Positions 38,501-52,009 of a stretch of DNA of 64,000 nt are shown here, one piece after another. This stretch comes from Paralichthys olivaceus. Lineage: Eukaryota; Chordata; Actinopteri; Pleuronectiformes; Paralichthyidae. Positions within the stretch are counted from its first letter, which is position 1. Each line of letters starts with the position of its first letter. The DNA is taken from the NCBI RefSeq assembly GCF_024713975.1, contig NC_091099.1, positions 12,195,501-12,259,500 of the forward strand, read 5' to 3'. A program made the position numbers and the translations under genes. The notes under the pieces were generated by a model. The model was not told the DNA's origin, searched no databases, and saw only the letters and a program-made list of their open reading frames with translations.

Positions 38501-41500
38501 TGAGTTTATTGTGCAGCTCTGTGTGTGTTGGAGTGCAGCAGGACTCAGCTTGACAGCCTGAGTCAGTGGCATGCCCCTGTATAAGGATGTGAAAGTGTGT
38601 CACTGTGCTAGTTTGTGAGAGTGCAGTCAAACGCTGTCCTACAGCTCCTCCAGGCTGCCAGCTGAGGTTTACAATGCTTAATTAAACACTTTATTTCAAG
38701 TGGCCCGTCATTGGATTTGCTCAAATGCAGTCTCTCTGGCCAACCGCATATACATCATCACTGGCTGCGTGGTTTAATGGCCCGTGGAGTATCGTACAAT
38801 TTGTGAGATAATTGTAAATGTGAGCTCGTCCAATGGAGGGCACTCGGTGTTATGAGATGAAAGCTGTTCATCAAGAAGTGAATGTGAATCAGCGCTGAAG
38901 AGAGAATTCATCAGTCAAAGAGGATTCACCGAGGTGTTCCCAGAATCCTAGTGAGAAATCCCTCATATTTGATAATCAGGCATCTCCTGGTCATTTGTGA
39001 TGGTTTTAAGAAACAATAATGGTTGCTTTAGACTCTGAGGTGCAAGTAGAGATGTTTCCATTCCATAAACGGAAAGTATCGGCTGCTGATTATCGATATG
39101 CTCGTTAATATCGACAAAGACAGCCCCACAGCAACAAAGACAACCAGCAAACTTGTTCAGTTCATTGTTGCGTATTCCTAGATTGATTTATTTGTGTTCT
39201 TTTTCAGTTAAGACTGTTAAACTAGATCGTGAAATATGTTCTATGACATTTATTCTTTGTATGTATTTGTTTTTCAGTGGGTTTAACCAGAACTAGGCCA
39301 TTCATGATGAGAGCAATCCTCAGTTCCTTAGAGGGTTGGTAGCAAACAGCTGTTAAAATATGACTACACAAGTTGTGTGCAGATACTCCTATGTCCACCT
39401 ACACAAAGTTGTGATCAGAGAGGACAGGTGCACAATACATAGCAGCAAGTAGCAGGTTTGTTTGTTCAAAACTTCAGATTAAAGCTGAGTAATTTATTCA
39501 ACTCCTCAATTTGTGCTTGATTAGACATTTTTCAGCTTGTAAACCTCCTGTTCACTTCGAGACATTAAAAACCTATTAATTGATAAAAAATCAGGTAACT
39601 GCACACCATACAGTAAATTAAATATTTGTTATTCAAAGAGATCAGGCGATAGTGTGCGGCTAAACAAAGACTCTGTTACCTCCTGCCTTCTCCCCTTGTT
39701 TTGGGAGCAGGGGAGTCTTTGTGTGAGAGTTGTTATGAGGGGGGGTGTAGTGTTACTGTTTGGGGTTTCGGTGATATCCGAGCACAGTGTTTGAAGTAAG
39801 GTCCACTGAGGGGAAGTGGCCCACCAGACCGCTGGTCAGATGACTTCCAGTATGTTGGGGATTAGGGCCAGTTGATGTGGCAGGTGTGAGAGATATGACC
39901 GCTCAGTGACGACTGGCTGCTCTCAGCAGAGAGCTGGACTTCTGTGGAAAACTTTTTAGAATAATACTGGTTAATATGCTTAAATATTTATACCAATTTT
40001 AAACATATACATTTTTGTGTTTTATTCTTCTTTCTTTGAGCAATTTTAAATCGTGAAAATGCCTAAAACAAAAAAAAACACCTCTATGTTTGGTCTGTCT
40101 CTGTAATGAGCCATTTGTGTGAAGTTGTTTGCAAGATGCTCTCAAGAAAAGTGCAAGCCAGAGTAACACAGGCCAAGCAATTAACCGACAGGTCGGCATT
40201 GGTACATAGAAATTCAAAGATCCCTCTTAATGCTACAGAATACTATAAATATATATAAATAATCATATTTGTTTCTAAAGCCATCAGTGGATTAGTAATC
40301 AACTAAAATGTAAGTAATCAGCGACAGTTTTGATGATGAGCTGTGAGTCTCTAAAATTGATTATTTGCAGCTCTGCTTGCTGTATGTTCAAATGGCTCAT
40401 TCATAGTTTGATTTTCCCAGATCAGATACTCTGTCCTTAAGGTTATCTTCCTTATAACCTCCCTGAAGTTTACATATGAATGTCTCGAAATCCCAAAGAT
40501 TTCAGTCCTTGATCCAGAACTCAGATTCAGAGCTTGACTCATATTTTTTTCCCAAAGAGCACATATGCTCCTAACTTGAAAAATGCAGGGGCACATTAAA
40601 ACTTTAGGGGCGCAATGAAAATTTAAAATAATGTGATTTTCTTCAATAAAGGGATACACAGCGACGTTTACAAGCAGAAGGACTTTTTTGTGAATAGAAG
40701 ACATGTTTTTTTAAGTTTTGTTTTAAGTTTTCAAGAATTTCTGTTTCAAGTTGTTTGGTGCTGAGTCTTTTTTATTGGGTATAAAATTGCATACTACAAT
40801 TTATTTTATGCTCATTAAACAACGTGTATCTCACATATTGATAAAACACAGCTGAGGAATAGTTGCACAGCTTTTTTAATGAGCTTTTTACAAATACTGA
40901 AGGCCATGATTCAGAAATATTGTTTATAAGTAGAGAATTACTGATATGATATGAATGAAAGTGACTTAAATAACAATGTCTCACTCCGTTGCTGGTACAG
41001 TGTTGTTAAAGAGCAGGAGTTCTTGTCTCACAAACTATCTTTGACAAGTTCTGACAACAGTTTTGTTTAATAAGCTACAGTTGATGAACTACCTGCAATG
41101 TTTGTTGTTCTAACCAGTGACTTAAAACTGGCTAAAAAAACAAAGCTGCAGCTGATATTCCAATGATTATTAGTGTTGGAGCTTAGTGAATGTGTATCTA
41201 CTCCCAAAGTTAGTGTCTAAACTCAAAGTCATTAATTGTTGTACCCAAATAACTCACACACTCTATGGCGAAATAGTTCTACTTTGTTCTAGATGCCAAA
41301 AAGTCTGTTCAGCCTGTTGAGACACAGCAGCTTTTGTAAGCAGGTTGTTTGTGCAGCTCTGATTTTAGCCAGCGAGCCACGTGAAATCAAGTGATTTTTT
41401 TTCTATTTAAGAGGACAACACAGTGACTGTGTCATTGTTAATGTGTTAATACCTTTTTTGATTAAAAATAGCTGCTGCTTGGGCTGAATTTTGTAATTTT

Positions 41501-44500
41501 AGAACATAGGACAAGATGGATAATATCCCTCGTACGTTTGATGACCAGAGGATATTATCGTCCACCGGCAGATGTAAGGGACATATCAGTTGCGTACCTC
41601 AGCGTCATCTGGTTTTTTGGCCTAGATGCTAAAAGGCTACAAGTTTTTGTTCCTTTATATATTTCACATTTCTCACACATGTAGATTCACGTGTGTGAGA
41701 AACTGTGAAATTAAATGTATCTACTTATAGGATGTGAGTAGCTGCACAGGTATGAAACACATTCAAAGCATTTTGGCTTGTTGCACCTCCAGTGGGACCA
41801 CGACAAGGTCCTCAGCTGAGGGCCAACTGTCATTGATGTTTCACCCCATTAGTTTCAGAGAATCACCAAGCATGGGGGCAGTATCGGGGACTTCTACCTA
41901 CCACCTGCTGTAGCTGTCCCTGTAGGATCCTTTCCTCCCCCTTGTGGTGTCTTATCAACCAGAGCCAGAACCTTCCTTGCTTTGTGTCTTCCACCAACCA
42001 TTTTAGTGTCTTCTTTAGTTGGCCCCTGATACTCCTACATCCCTCAGCAGATGGCAGAATATGGAAGCCCTCCATCCTGCCTCTACTTATTCCGCCTTTG
42101 GGTCTGCATACCTTATCTTCCTTTTGTTGGCAGCTTGACTTCTTCCAGCTCCACCAGGATGGTAGTCTTTGTCTTTGCAGACATGTCTGGGTGGAAAGAT
42201 TTCTATTGCTTCCGTTGTGGTGGTTAGCTTCCTGTCCTGGTTTACTTTCATGCTCCAGTTTCCGTCTGGTGTCAGGACGGTGCCCTTAGCGGGATGCTCT
42301 GCCCTCTGCCTCTTGGTCTAATGAAGGGGACCAGCTGATGTTTCAAAGATGATTGAAGAACTATTTGGCTCCAGTCAAACGGCCTCTTGGTTTTCTGCCA
42401 GTTTCCACACCACCTGGTCTTGTCGCTGTTGGTAGCAACCTTACCAACATGGTCTTACAGCTGGACAGAATGTGCTGAAGGTTGGAGTTTAGAGAATTGC
42501 AGAGGGGCATTTTTCCATGTTGCTGTACCAACAACACAGAAAGGTGGAGCTGGACAGGGTGTCGTATGAAACTCTGTCTGGCTTGTGGCATCCTCGAAAT
42601 ATATAAATAATTCCAGCTCATTTCCCTGTTACCCTCTCAGGTTGCCCAGGTGCTTGTTGACTTTGTCACACAGCCTTCAATTTTTAGAGCTTTCCCTCCA
42701 TCTTGGCTACCTCAGTGATTCCTGACTCTCGTCTCCTTTGTTGGTTTACTCAATCTAACTTTACATGGAGTCAAGATAAATGGTGTCCATTAGCCTTGGC
42801 TTAATTTGACTGACTCACACAGGGTCATGTTTGACTGTGTGTGTACTTACAGGTGTGCGATTGTGTTTGTGTGATGACATTTCCACAGAGCACTAGGGCA
42901 AGGTTTATCAATCGTAAACATGAGCCGATGGATCCCGTTACGCTGTGGAGATATGCATGTTTACTCAGCAGTGTGAAGAGCAAATACAGACAGGGGGAGA
43001 CACTGACAAACGCATGCAGGCTCATCCCTCTCTGTGGACACTGCTGATAAAATATCCACAACCTTCCTTGGTCATTGTCAGCACTTTAATGGGTTTTCCC
43101 CACTTCTTTTTGTTTATGGAATGGTGAATAAATGTTTTCTAAATCTTATTTAGGCATTGTAGTCTTCACAACAAATGGGTTGACTGGTAAGAATCAGAAA
43201 TGCCTGGGGGCTTAGTTAGAGGCAATATCCTACTCAGGCCTTGTCCAAGGAAATGATTGGAATTCCTGGTACTTAACATGCCTAATGAGGAGAACAAGGG
43301 AATCACAAAGAAGAGGTTTTCCTTTCATTCTTAATTCCTTTGTCCCCATTCTTCTTTCTCTACCAACATCACTTGACTGAAAATCCAGTGGAATATCTTG
43401 TTTGCATTTTCAGTGGTTAAAAAATATATTTGCAAGCATGTAAGGTTTTCTGTTTGTCATGGTTTTATTCCAGCTTCTTAGCTATGCTGGGCAAAAACCT
43501 TATCTGTCCCTCGCCACAGAATCTCTCTATGCCCCCACCCCCTTTATTCTCTGGCCAGACACCCTCTGATTTTATTAATGCCCTCATCAGGAAGTGGAGC
43601 CTAGAGTTTCTCTTTACTAACAAACAAATTAGTCTTTGTATTGGAGTGGCTCCACCCCTCCTCCCTCTCTGGAAGGCTGGAAGAAAATTCTCAATGAAAC
43701 AAAGAAGACATGCAGCTCGATGGCTCACAAGTGGATCCCAGGGGCATTGGTGTTGATTGGAGAAAGCAAATACTATTCTCTACTGGAGTAATCGTTTCTG
43801 TTCTAAATTTGGAGGAGTGAAACGGAAGCAAATTTAGCCCATTCATCCCCGTGAACAATGTGACAAGACTAGTTTAAACAAAGAACATGAAACATGGCCT
43901 TTTTTTTTGTCTCTACCGAGGGTCAACTTGGTCACAGGGACATTTTCACAGCACATACACATCCTATGGTTGAATATGCAAGGATTGGTTTTTATTTGTC
44001 ATTTTTATACACTTCCTACATTCCCTTTTCCTATTTTAGAAAGACAATCTGGTGGCAGTGTTTATTTTGGGACCAGAAACAGTTTAGCTCTTTTCTTTAT
44101 CCCCGAGCTGTGGTGGTTAAACAGTGTTTTGACGAGGATCAGAGACTCTTATTGAAAACATGCCTGTTTGTCTCATTGGACAGGCACTATGACAGTGTCG
44201 CTCAGTGCTACGGCGTCTTAAGCCTCTGTAAGAACATAACAGGTTTAACCAAGGAGCTTATATGTCCAGGCATTTCCTGTACTGACTGTTGAACCTTCTT
44301 TTAGACAGTTCAAAATAATGTGCGACTTGTCAACAGCAATACCTTGGTACAGAAGAACTTAACACCTTGGCTGTTAGATGAGAGCAGTGATTCCCACAGG
44401 GCTACGTAGTTGGTACTTCTGCAGTAGCTGCTTGGAGCTATGTGAAAAGATTTTGGAGAGCTCAAGTAGCCTAATTCTTAAAAAATTTAATTTATTAAGA

Positions 44501-46547
44501 TTTAAAAAATACAGATTGAATCATTGGAACACTTTATGTGTTCATGTAATGATTGAGACTGTTGTAAAACCTTTAAGAAAACAAGGTTGGAAGACTAAAG
44601 TGCTAATGTTTCTGGATAAATGGATCAACCATTTAGCTTACATTTATAGTTGCAATAGATAGCTAACGTAATAGAAAAAATATCATAAAATAGTGTTAAC
44701 ATGCTGATTGAAATTGATAAACATTTGAATTGGCTTAATGTAATGGGTGATTACTGGAGATAAATGTTTGAAACAGCTAAAATGAGTGTTTTGATATCTG
44801 AAAGTCTTTTTGTTGTGTTAAATCTGCAAACTACAAAAAATATATATCTAAAAACAATAGTAAGCAAGTGGTAATGGAGACATAATTAAAAGTTAATTAG
44901 TAATGGATAAATGGTGGACATATCTAAAGTAATTGTAAATGAAAGTTAGCTAGGTGTAGTTAGCCAGATAGTAATCTTTGCTATGGTTGAAATGACAAAC
45001 GTCTGCTACTCTAAGTAGTACAAATATGAACTTGACAAAACTGTAACACTATTCTATAAAAATAAGATATATTAAACAATTTCAACCTTTTTTTTATCTT
45101 AATATGATAGTTATTAATAAGAACCAGTGTAGACCTAAATCAGATCACTATGTGAAACATGGTGGGTGGTGTTAAAGATGGGGGCTCATCTGAAAACTCT
45201 GTGAAGTGAACGTACATCAGATGAAGGTTATGGAACCACCGGCTGCATTAGAGCACAATAACATTATGAAAATGTTTTTGTTACCATTCATTCCCTGGTG
45301 TGGTAATTGAGAGGCACAATTAAAGCGGAGTTGATTTTCATCAATAATAAATGGTGTCTTTATTGTTAATGTTTTGTGTGTGTGTGTGTGTGTTATTGGA
45401 GGACGCTCTAGGCACTGGGGTTTCAAGTGTTGTTTTCCAAGCACAGAGGATAGGCTTGTTCAAACAGCAGGGTTATCTGAGGTGACACATAAAACATTTT
45501 ATTGAGAAATGCAGGGCTCGCGTCTGATGTGATGAATACCTGAAACCAAATAACAATTTACCAACTCAACTCTTTATTAAGAATGTGTTCACCTCAGCTG
45601 ACCCTGATGATGTTCTCTCTCCCTTGTCTCAATAATAATACCTAACCAGAGAGAACACTCAGAACAAACATTAACTTCTGTTCTACAAAGTCTAAACGTT
45701 TCACGAGCTCTGTAGTATATTTGTTTGTGTGACATGTTGCCGGCTAACTTGCACCCTTACCATCTTGACTAACAGGATTATATACTTCAAGAAGATTATT
45801 ATAATTAATATCTTTAGGCAAAAGTAATCCAGGTGCTAAACTATACATAGCGTTGTTGTACTCCCCACTTTCATATTACAATCATCTATGATACAAAAGA
45901 AAATAAGTAACGCTCTCTATTGTATATGATTTTTCTGAATTACATATATATTTCTTGATCATCTGTTTCTCTGTGTCCGCCAGTTTGTGGTCCGAGTATT
46001 GACATCCGAAATGACATCAGTGAGTTCAAGCGGCTGGAGAACTGCACGGTGGTGGAGGGCTACCTGCAGATCCTCCTCATCAATGACAAGACCAACAACA
46101 TCCATCAAGAGGTTTTCCGCTCCCTCAGCTTCCCCAAGCTGACCATCATCACGGACTACCTGCTGCTGTTTCGCGTCTCTGGCCTGGATAGCCTCAGCAT
46201 GCTCTTCCCCAACCTGAGCATCATCCGTGGGCGGCAGCTCTTCTACAACTACGCCCTTGTGATCTATGAGATGACCAGCCTGAAGGACATTGGCCTGTAC
46301 AACCTGAAGAACATCACCCGGGGAGCCACGAGGATTGAGAAGAACCCTGAGCTCTGCTACCTTGACTCGGTGGACTGGTCTCTCATTATGGATGCGGAGT
46401 TCAACAACATTATCAATGGAAATAAGAAGGCTAAGGAGTGCGACAATGTCTGTCCAGGAATCATGGAGGATAACCCACTTTGTAAGAGGACGTTGTTCAA
46501 TGACAACTACGACTACCGCTGCTGGACCTCTACCCAGTGCCAGAAAG
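35577..46547 (+). CDS. igf1r: insulin-like growth factor 1 receptor, exons 1-2 (3'-partial)
   Basis: Receptor tyrosine kinase for IGF1/IGF2; only the extracellular N-terminus is in the window. Exon 1 (35577-35685) encodes the signal peptide, ending ICIWPTYGE. Exon 2 (45984-46547) encodes the L1 ligand-binding domain and the start of the cysteine-rich region. The mature start [11 protein letters not shown], the runs [34 protein letters not shown] and [20 protein letters not shown], and the end [10 protein letters not shown] match IGF1R rather than INSR (which begins VCPGMDIRN). The exon boundaries and phase (1, then 1) agree with the conserved IGF1R structure. Start: two adjacent ATGs (35577, 35580) and another in frame at 35592 (MRSGS, A at -3), which resembles the human start MKSGS and may be the main one. 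Teleosts keep two copies (igf1ra, igf1rb); I cannot say which this is. Exon 3 lies beyond the right edge. Confidence 0.95.
41661..41711. repeat. near-perfect inverted repeat (hairpin)
   Basis: Left arm atttcacatttctcacacat pairs with right arm gtgtgtgagaaactgtgaaa(t) with one bulged base and a loop of under 10 bases. It could be a small MITE-like palindrome or chance. I see no flanking target-site duplication. Confidence 0.75.
41860..42650 (-). mobile_element. frameshifted retroelement remnant, antisense in igf1r intron 1
   Basis: Read on the minus strand, short stretches in different frames match the C-terminal part of a reverse-transcriptase-type polyprotein found in many fish genomes: LQHILSSCK (near 42500), then a [19 protein letters not shown] block (near 42420), a KTTILVEL block (near 42160), and FWLWLIR (near 41970). 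The blocks occur in the family's usual order but are separated by frameshifts and stops, so this is a dead remnant. Identification is from remembered family motifs and needs a search. Confidence 0.5.
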
Positions 46548-49500
46548 GTAACCTGAAACCTATGATTTATTTAATTCTCTATCATAGCAAAAAATGTGCA
46601 GAAAGAGAGAAGCAGGCGATTTTCTAAATGTGATTTTTGCGGAATTCATTTTAATAGCGGCAATGTTTGTGCAGTGCGAGTACAGTAAATGCAGATGTGA
46701 CTTTGATCGAGGTAGGTGGTTTCCAGTCATACAAACATTCTTAAATTGTGCGTTTCTCCACCAGTGAACAAGTCCCATGAATCTGTGCAGTGTTTTTCCT
46801 TCATTTCCGTCAGGCTGTAGGATTGTCCACGGGCCAGTGCAAACATTTCCTCTCTGTTCATTATAGAGACCTTGTCTTAAGATCAGGCTATTTGTGGAGT
46901 GAAGGATGGCTGCAATATAGAGCACCAGGTATTAGAAAGGCATACTCAGTTGAGGTTAAAGTCGCTCTGCCAAGAAATGAGCTAGTCTACCTGTCTGGAC
47001 CATGTCAGTTAAATATTTGCCTTAGGGACTTTTTGCAATTCATGAAAAGGGGCATATTGAAGAATCTGGGGGAGGATCATCCTCGTTTAACTTTGGCCCC
47101 GCCGTGGGGTCATACTTATTTTAAAACAGTTCAGAGGAGGGTCATATCATTTATACGTCTTAATGTGTATTACATTTTAAAGTCCTCTCAGTGTGCACAT
47201 TTGAATGTGTTCAGTTATGCGTTACTTGTGTTCAGTTGCAACCACAGCACTCATATCTGAGCTGCTCTTTTTCTTGCAGATTTCAGAGTGAGGGACAGCT
47301 TGTGCTTTTTGATTAGAAATTGGTACAGATCAGCCGTCTCATGCCTCTGTAAGAATTCTGTAGGAGGAGTACAAGCCTTTTGTTATATTCGTCCACAGCC
47401 TGTTTGACATTGACAAACTAAGCTGAACTGAACATAAGTTTTCTGGTAGAAATGTTCCTCTGCAGAGTTTTTTTGTTGCCGGCAGGGTCGAATTTATTTT
47501 TATTTTTTTCTTTGAATGCAATAGGAGCCATTGATGGTTTTAATTAAAAGTTCAAATTCCTTCACATACTACACTTATAAATAACAGGGAATTTTTCATG
47601 TCAACATTCAGAACAGTAATCACAGAAATTCAGAAAAGTGTGACATTTTCGACAAACACTGTAAGTGGTGGACTGGAATGGGCCAGCTGGCCAGTCGGAG
47701 CTGTCTGGGCTCTTTCGGGGCACATGGCAAGAGGTCTCAAGAGTCTTTTAGAGAGAGGGTGAAACGAGGCATTGCAGCAATGTACGGTATGAGGCAAGTA
47801 ATGCATATTTGAACATGTCAGTATGCAAAGAGTAGACCCTCAAATAAAAATTACCAACCTGTAAATAGACAAATTTTGGTACTCTGATAGAAGTATGATC
47901 TCCAAGAAGTTGTCATGATCGATGCTGTTTTTTGCAGTCAATTATAACCAAGGTTGCTTTTGCTAATCACTTTCACTACATGACCTGACTTCTACTCCCT
48001 TCAGACAACTACTTCAAAAAGTAGGCATGAACACATTTCAGTGAGCCAATGCTCCATTCATGTTCCTCTGAGAGCCCATCTCCCATCTGCCCTGCCACTT
48101 ATGAAGGGTAAACTATCAGCTGACTTACCAAATGCCATGCAGACAGAGCAATGCAATATCACATTCTTGGCAGAAGGTTAGCCATCTTTTATTTGGGCCA
48201 ATCTTGCACCACAAGTCTTTCTGCACTGCTGTGTTATTTGCATTTGGTTTAGAGTGGTACGCAAAAAACAACCCAAGGCCTTTTAGGATTGGGACAGATG
48301 TATAAGTTGATTGGTGCCTCAGTCTTTTCCTCTCCTGTTTTCATTTTATGTTCTTCCTCCTCATATGTCTAACATCCTTTCTTTTTCTCCTTTTCAAGAA
48401 ACTGTATCCACATGCCTGCTATTTTTTCCTTTCACCACCTCTCCCGTGCCCCCTCTCCTCTCCTCCTCTTGGTATGCCCCTTTATCTTGTTGACAGGCGA
48501 TTCTGGATGTGTTCAAAGGCTTTTGCAGTTGTAAGTGGCATGCGTCTATTCCAGGACATAATTCAGTAGTCACAGACTTATATTGTAACACACCATCAGC
48601 AAGGCTTAAATAGTCACAAGTTGCCCATCAGTGGGGTCGTTTTGTAACCGCAAGTTACAGCAGTTTTCACTGAACATGTAGCCCAGCCTGTAATTTACCA
48701 TCCATCTTACTGCTTCAGTCTGCTCCTCGAAAATAGCCTTGGTGGCCACTTGAGGATGCTGAGGCCCAAACAGTATGTTGATTTTTTTTCTTTACATTTG
48801 GAAGCTTGTGCCTGTAATGCCTGCTGCCTTTTTCTTTTTTCTCCTGGAACGTGCATGTAGCATATGGTCATGCACACCCTGAATGACGAGATGTAAAAAT
48901 AAAATGAGACAGGAACTATAAAAACATTTTGATTTTGATTGATTTTTTTGAATGGTCCAATCGCCCACAGAAGCTGTGACCCACCTGGATTTGTCCTGTT
49001 TCTGGATTTTTCTGGTGTATGTGTGGAAATTGCCCCTTAAAAGCCATTTAGATGCTGATAACAAGATGCAATAGAGCAACATATTGCCTCTCGTCTTTTC
49101 ATTGCTTAGCTTTGATAGTTAGCAGATCCTTACTAGTTTATTTTAATGTAGTTTATCTGCAGGCGAAATGGTGATGTCAGTGTTGCAGCACAGGCTTTGT
49201 GTACCATTTCCATGTATTTGTTTAGTTTGCATAGACCATTAACACACTAGTACTTGAGTAGAGACCGGCCATTTGTATCTCTCTCTTTCTGGAGTCTGAA
49301 TATCAACGCTGTGCCGTAACTCATATGAGTAAATAAAAGATAAAAAGACGGATGTTTTGTCCTTCGTGAATAGGATTGGGTCAACTCTTGATTTGGCATT
49401 GAGAACTTGTTCAGACTCCTCTGTACCATTGTTTTCTATTCTCTCATCTGTGTGAAATAATGGTGGGAAAATGTTCCTCTGCCTTGTCTCTATAGGGGTC

Positions 49501-51255
49501 CTGTGTAAAGCTCCCATGGTCAGTCAAGAGTTTCAATCACCACCCTCCTTCACCCCTGGGAACCCTATAGAACAAACAGTGGAAATCAAACTTGCATAAT
49601 TTCCCTAGTGACTGTGTGTGTCTGCAGAAAAGATAGTTTATGATTGTGCCTCTGTTTATGAGCCCCATGCATGTGTGATCCATATACAATGGCCAAAGTG
49701 GACAAAGACAAGCACATTAAAAAAAATTCTACATTGTGCAAGCATGTAGCATTTGCAATGACCTTCAAGTCAGGTCCCACAGCAGATACTTTGTAGTGTT
49801 TAGCAGTGTTGTTCTCACATATCAGACTTGTGAGGCAGGGCAGGAGCATTGTTTGAGGCGATTCACTGCTCTCGGAGGCCCAGGCCAAGGTCAGGGTAAA
49901 TGCATTCATCTAGAGGGCCTTGAGGTCTCAAGGCTGCAGATAATGGCTTCAGGGTGGGACATAGTGGGGAAAAAGGAGGAGTTACTGAAACAATAATAGG
50001 ACACAATGAAGCTAGAGTGGGTCCGTGATATGCGTTAGAATCCCAGGCTTTTTGCGCAGATAATGTTTCTCATCCTGCCTCTTTTAAAGGCTTGATGTGT
50101 CTACCTCTCCCCTTCTTGCTTAAGATTCCTCTCTCCTCCCTCCACCCCTCTGCATAATTGCCTTGTTTTTCTCCAGTACAGATGTTCCTTCAAGGGCATG
50201 CAGTGGTTTTCTAGTCAATACGGCCGCTCTCCTCTTTAATTACACTACATGAGGGAGCGCTGTCTGCCTAGCACACTACCGTAGCCTCTGGGCCTTTTTG
50301 TGCTTCATGGAGCAACAACAAAAACTCTCTTTCCATATGTTTGTCCACTCACCAGATTCTGTTCCCCTACAACAGTTTGGGGTGTATTCGATGAGCTCCT
50401 TTGGATGTGACTGTGAATCTGATGTAGGGCAGAGGAAGCCATGTTTATGCTGTGCTTGTGGCAGGATGGAAGCAAACGGGAGTGACAGTGTAAGGAAATG
50501 CAGATTGGAGCAGAGGTTGGTTCTGGGTGCTTTTTAGTGGTGGGCAGTGATGCGTAGAAAGGCCCTGACTGAGGAGCGGTACGCAGGAGGAGGGGCACTG
50601 AGGGGAAATGTCAGACAAATGTCAAGTATACAAGCTCAATAGCAAGCTCATCCTTAAGCGCAGTGCTCGGAGGGCTGAAAAATGCCCTCCCTGTGTTATT
50701 CATCCCACCTTCTCCCTATTCCTCGTAAATTCGCCCCTGCTCTCCTGTCGCTGCTCTCCCCCTCTTTGTACATGCTGTCTGTTTGTTTCTTCTTCACCAG
50801 CGTTCTCTACTTCACTTAACCTCAACCTGGATCCTATCTCTGATTTTTCCTGTCAGCTGTTATGCTGGTGTTTCCTCCTCTATTTTCACCTCCCTCTTCT
50901 CTGCAGGGCTTATCAGGGGCTGTTAACAGCTCCGGCTGTCAGATATCTCTCCACTGTTTACTTGTCGGAGGCATTCTCTCAACACTGCAGCGGTCGTAGC
51001 CCACCAGCTAGTTTGGCCAGGCCCTGGATCTCTTGATGTGCTGTTTGCTTTGAGTTTTTGAGAATCCTATGACTAAAGAGTGTCTGGCCTGCTCAGGTCT
51101 GTGTGTTTGCTGCAGACAGCCCTGCCTTCTACATCTGGAGCTCAGGCAAAGCCAGGTCCAGAGGCTTTTACAATTAGACAGATGAACAGGAAAGCAAGCT
51201 GCTGTTTTCAGGCCTAGCCTGAGGGCTGCTTAGTCTTCATAGCACCACGGGGAGG

Positions 51256-51360
51256 CACACACACACCCACCCACACACACACACACCCCCACCCACACAC
51301 ACACACACCCCCACCCACACACACACACACCCCCACCCACACACACACACACCCCCACAC
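51256..51360 (+). repeat. CA-rich minisatellite with CCCCCACCC spacers
   Basis: Blocks of five to seven CA units alternate with cccccaccc spacers, giving a higher-order unit of about 26 bp repeated about four times. Confidence 0.9.
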
Positions 51361-51978
51361 ATTTGCTATACGTCCCATAGCTCTCGTCTCCTTTGTGTGA
51401 CAGAATATAAATGTATGGTATGCTCAGCCTTGCAGGCATTCTGTTCTAGTATTTCAACCCATACCTTGTGTTGCTCTCTGATTCTAGGGAACATCATGTC
51501 CCCCAATGTTGTATTTTGATATTGACAGACAAATGTGAGAAGCCAAGTCCACCTGTGAATGTAATAATTCAAAATGTCCACAAACTGAAACTGTTTTTGC
51601 TCTTTGAGCAAACAAAACTGAGGTGTAACTGGGGTGAGAGTGGTGAGTTGTCAGTTTGCGCCTGGGCCATAGTGATGTAAGGTCAATTTGACGTAAGGGG
51701 ACCTGCTGTCTTGTTTTGCCACAGACAGTCTCTGCTCTGTGTGCCCTTGTCCTGAACCCAGAAGAAACTCAGCAGAGCGAAAGCATTCGGGAGAGCTCTC
51801 TGCCACCGGCCTGCAAGACTTTTGCATTTGATAATATGTTTACTTCCTTCTTGCCAGAGACCCACTTGATATCTCTGGTCTTAGTGCAGTGACTGAAGCC
51901 CACTCCACTGCGAGGGAGAGCACTTTATTTTAAGAGATGCAGCTGATGGGCAGAGACAATCTTACACTGTAGCTGTTT

Positions 51979-52009
51979 AAAAAAAAAATATATATATATA
52001 TATATATAT
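51979..52009 (+). repeat. poly-A plus (AT)n tract
   Basis: Ten A residues lead into about ten AT units, followed by a ttggatatattggat duplication. Confidence 0.85.

Larger units (their letters stand above)
35686..45983 (+). other. igf1r: igf1r intron 1
   Basis: A 10.3-kb intron with GT-AG ends (agagagtgag donor, tccgccag acceptor). It holds an antisense retroelement remnant at about 41860-42650, a near-palindrome at 41661-41711 and short GT runs at 37206-37229 and 45374-45394. The stretch 37380-38960 is less repetitive and less AT-rich than the rest and could hold regulatory elements. No other gene is supported on either strand. Confidence 0.7.

Noticed and set aside
46900..47260. Open frame of about 156 codons after igf1r exon 2
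   Set aside because: No similarity to receptor exon 3 (which should begin with a Cys-Pro-x-x-Cys type furin-like sequence) or to any family I know; intronic noise.
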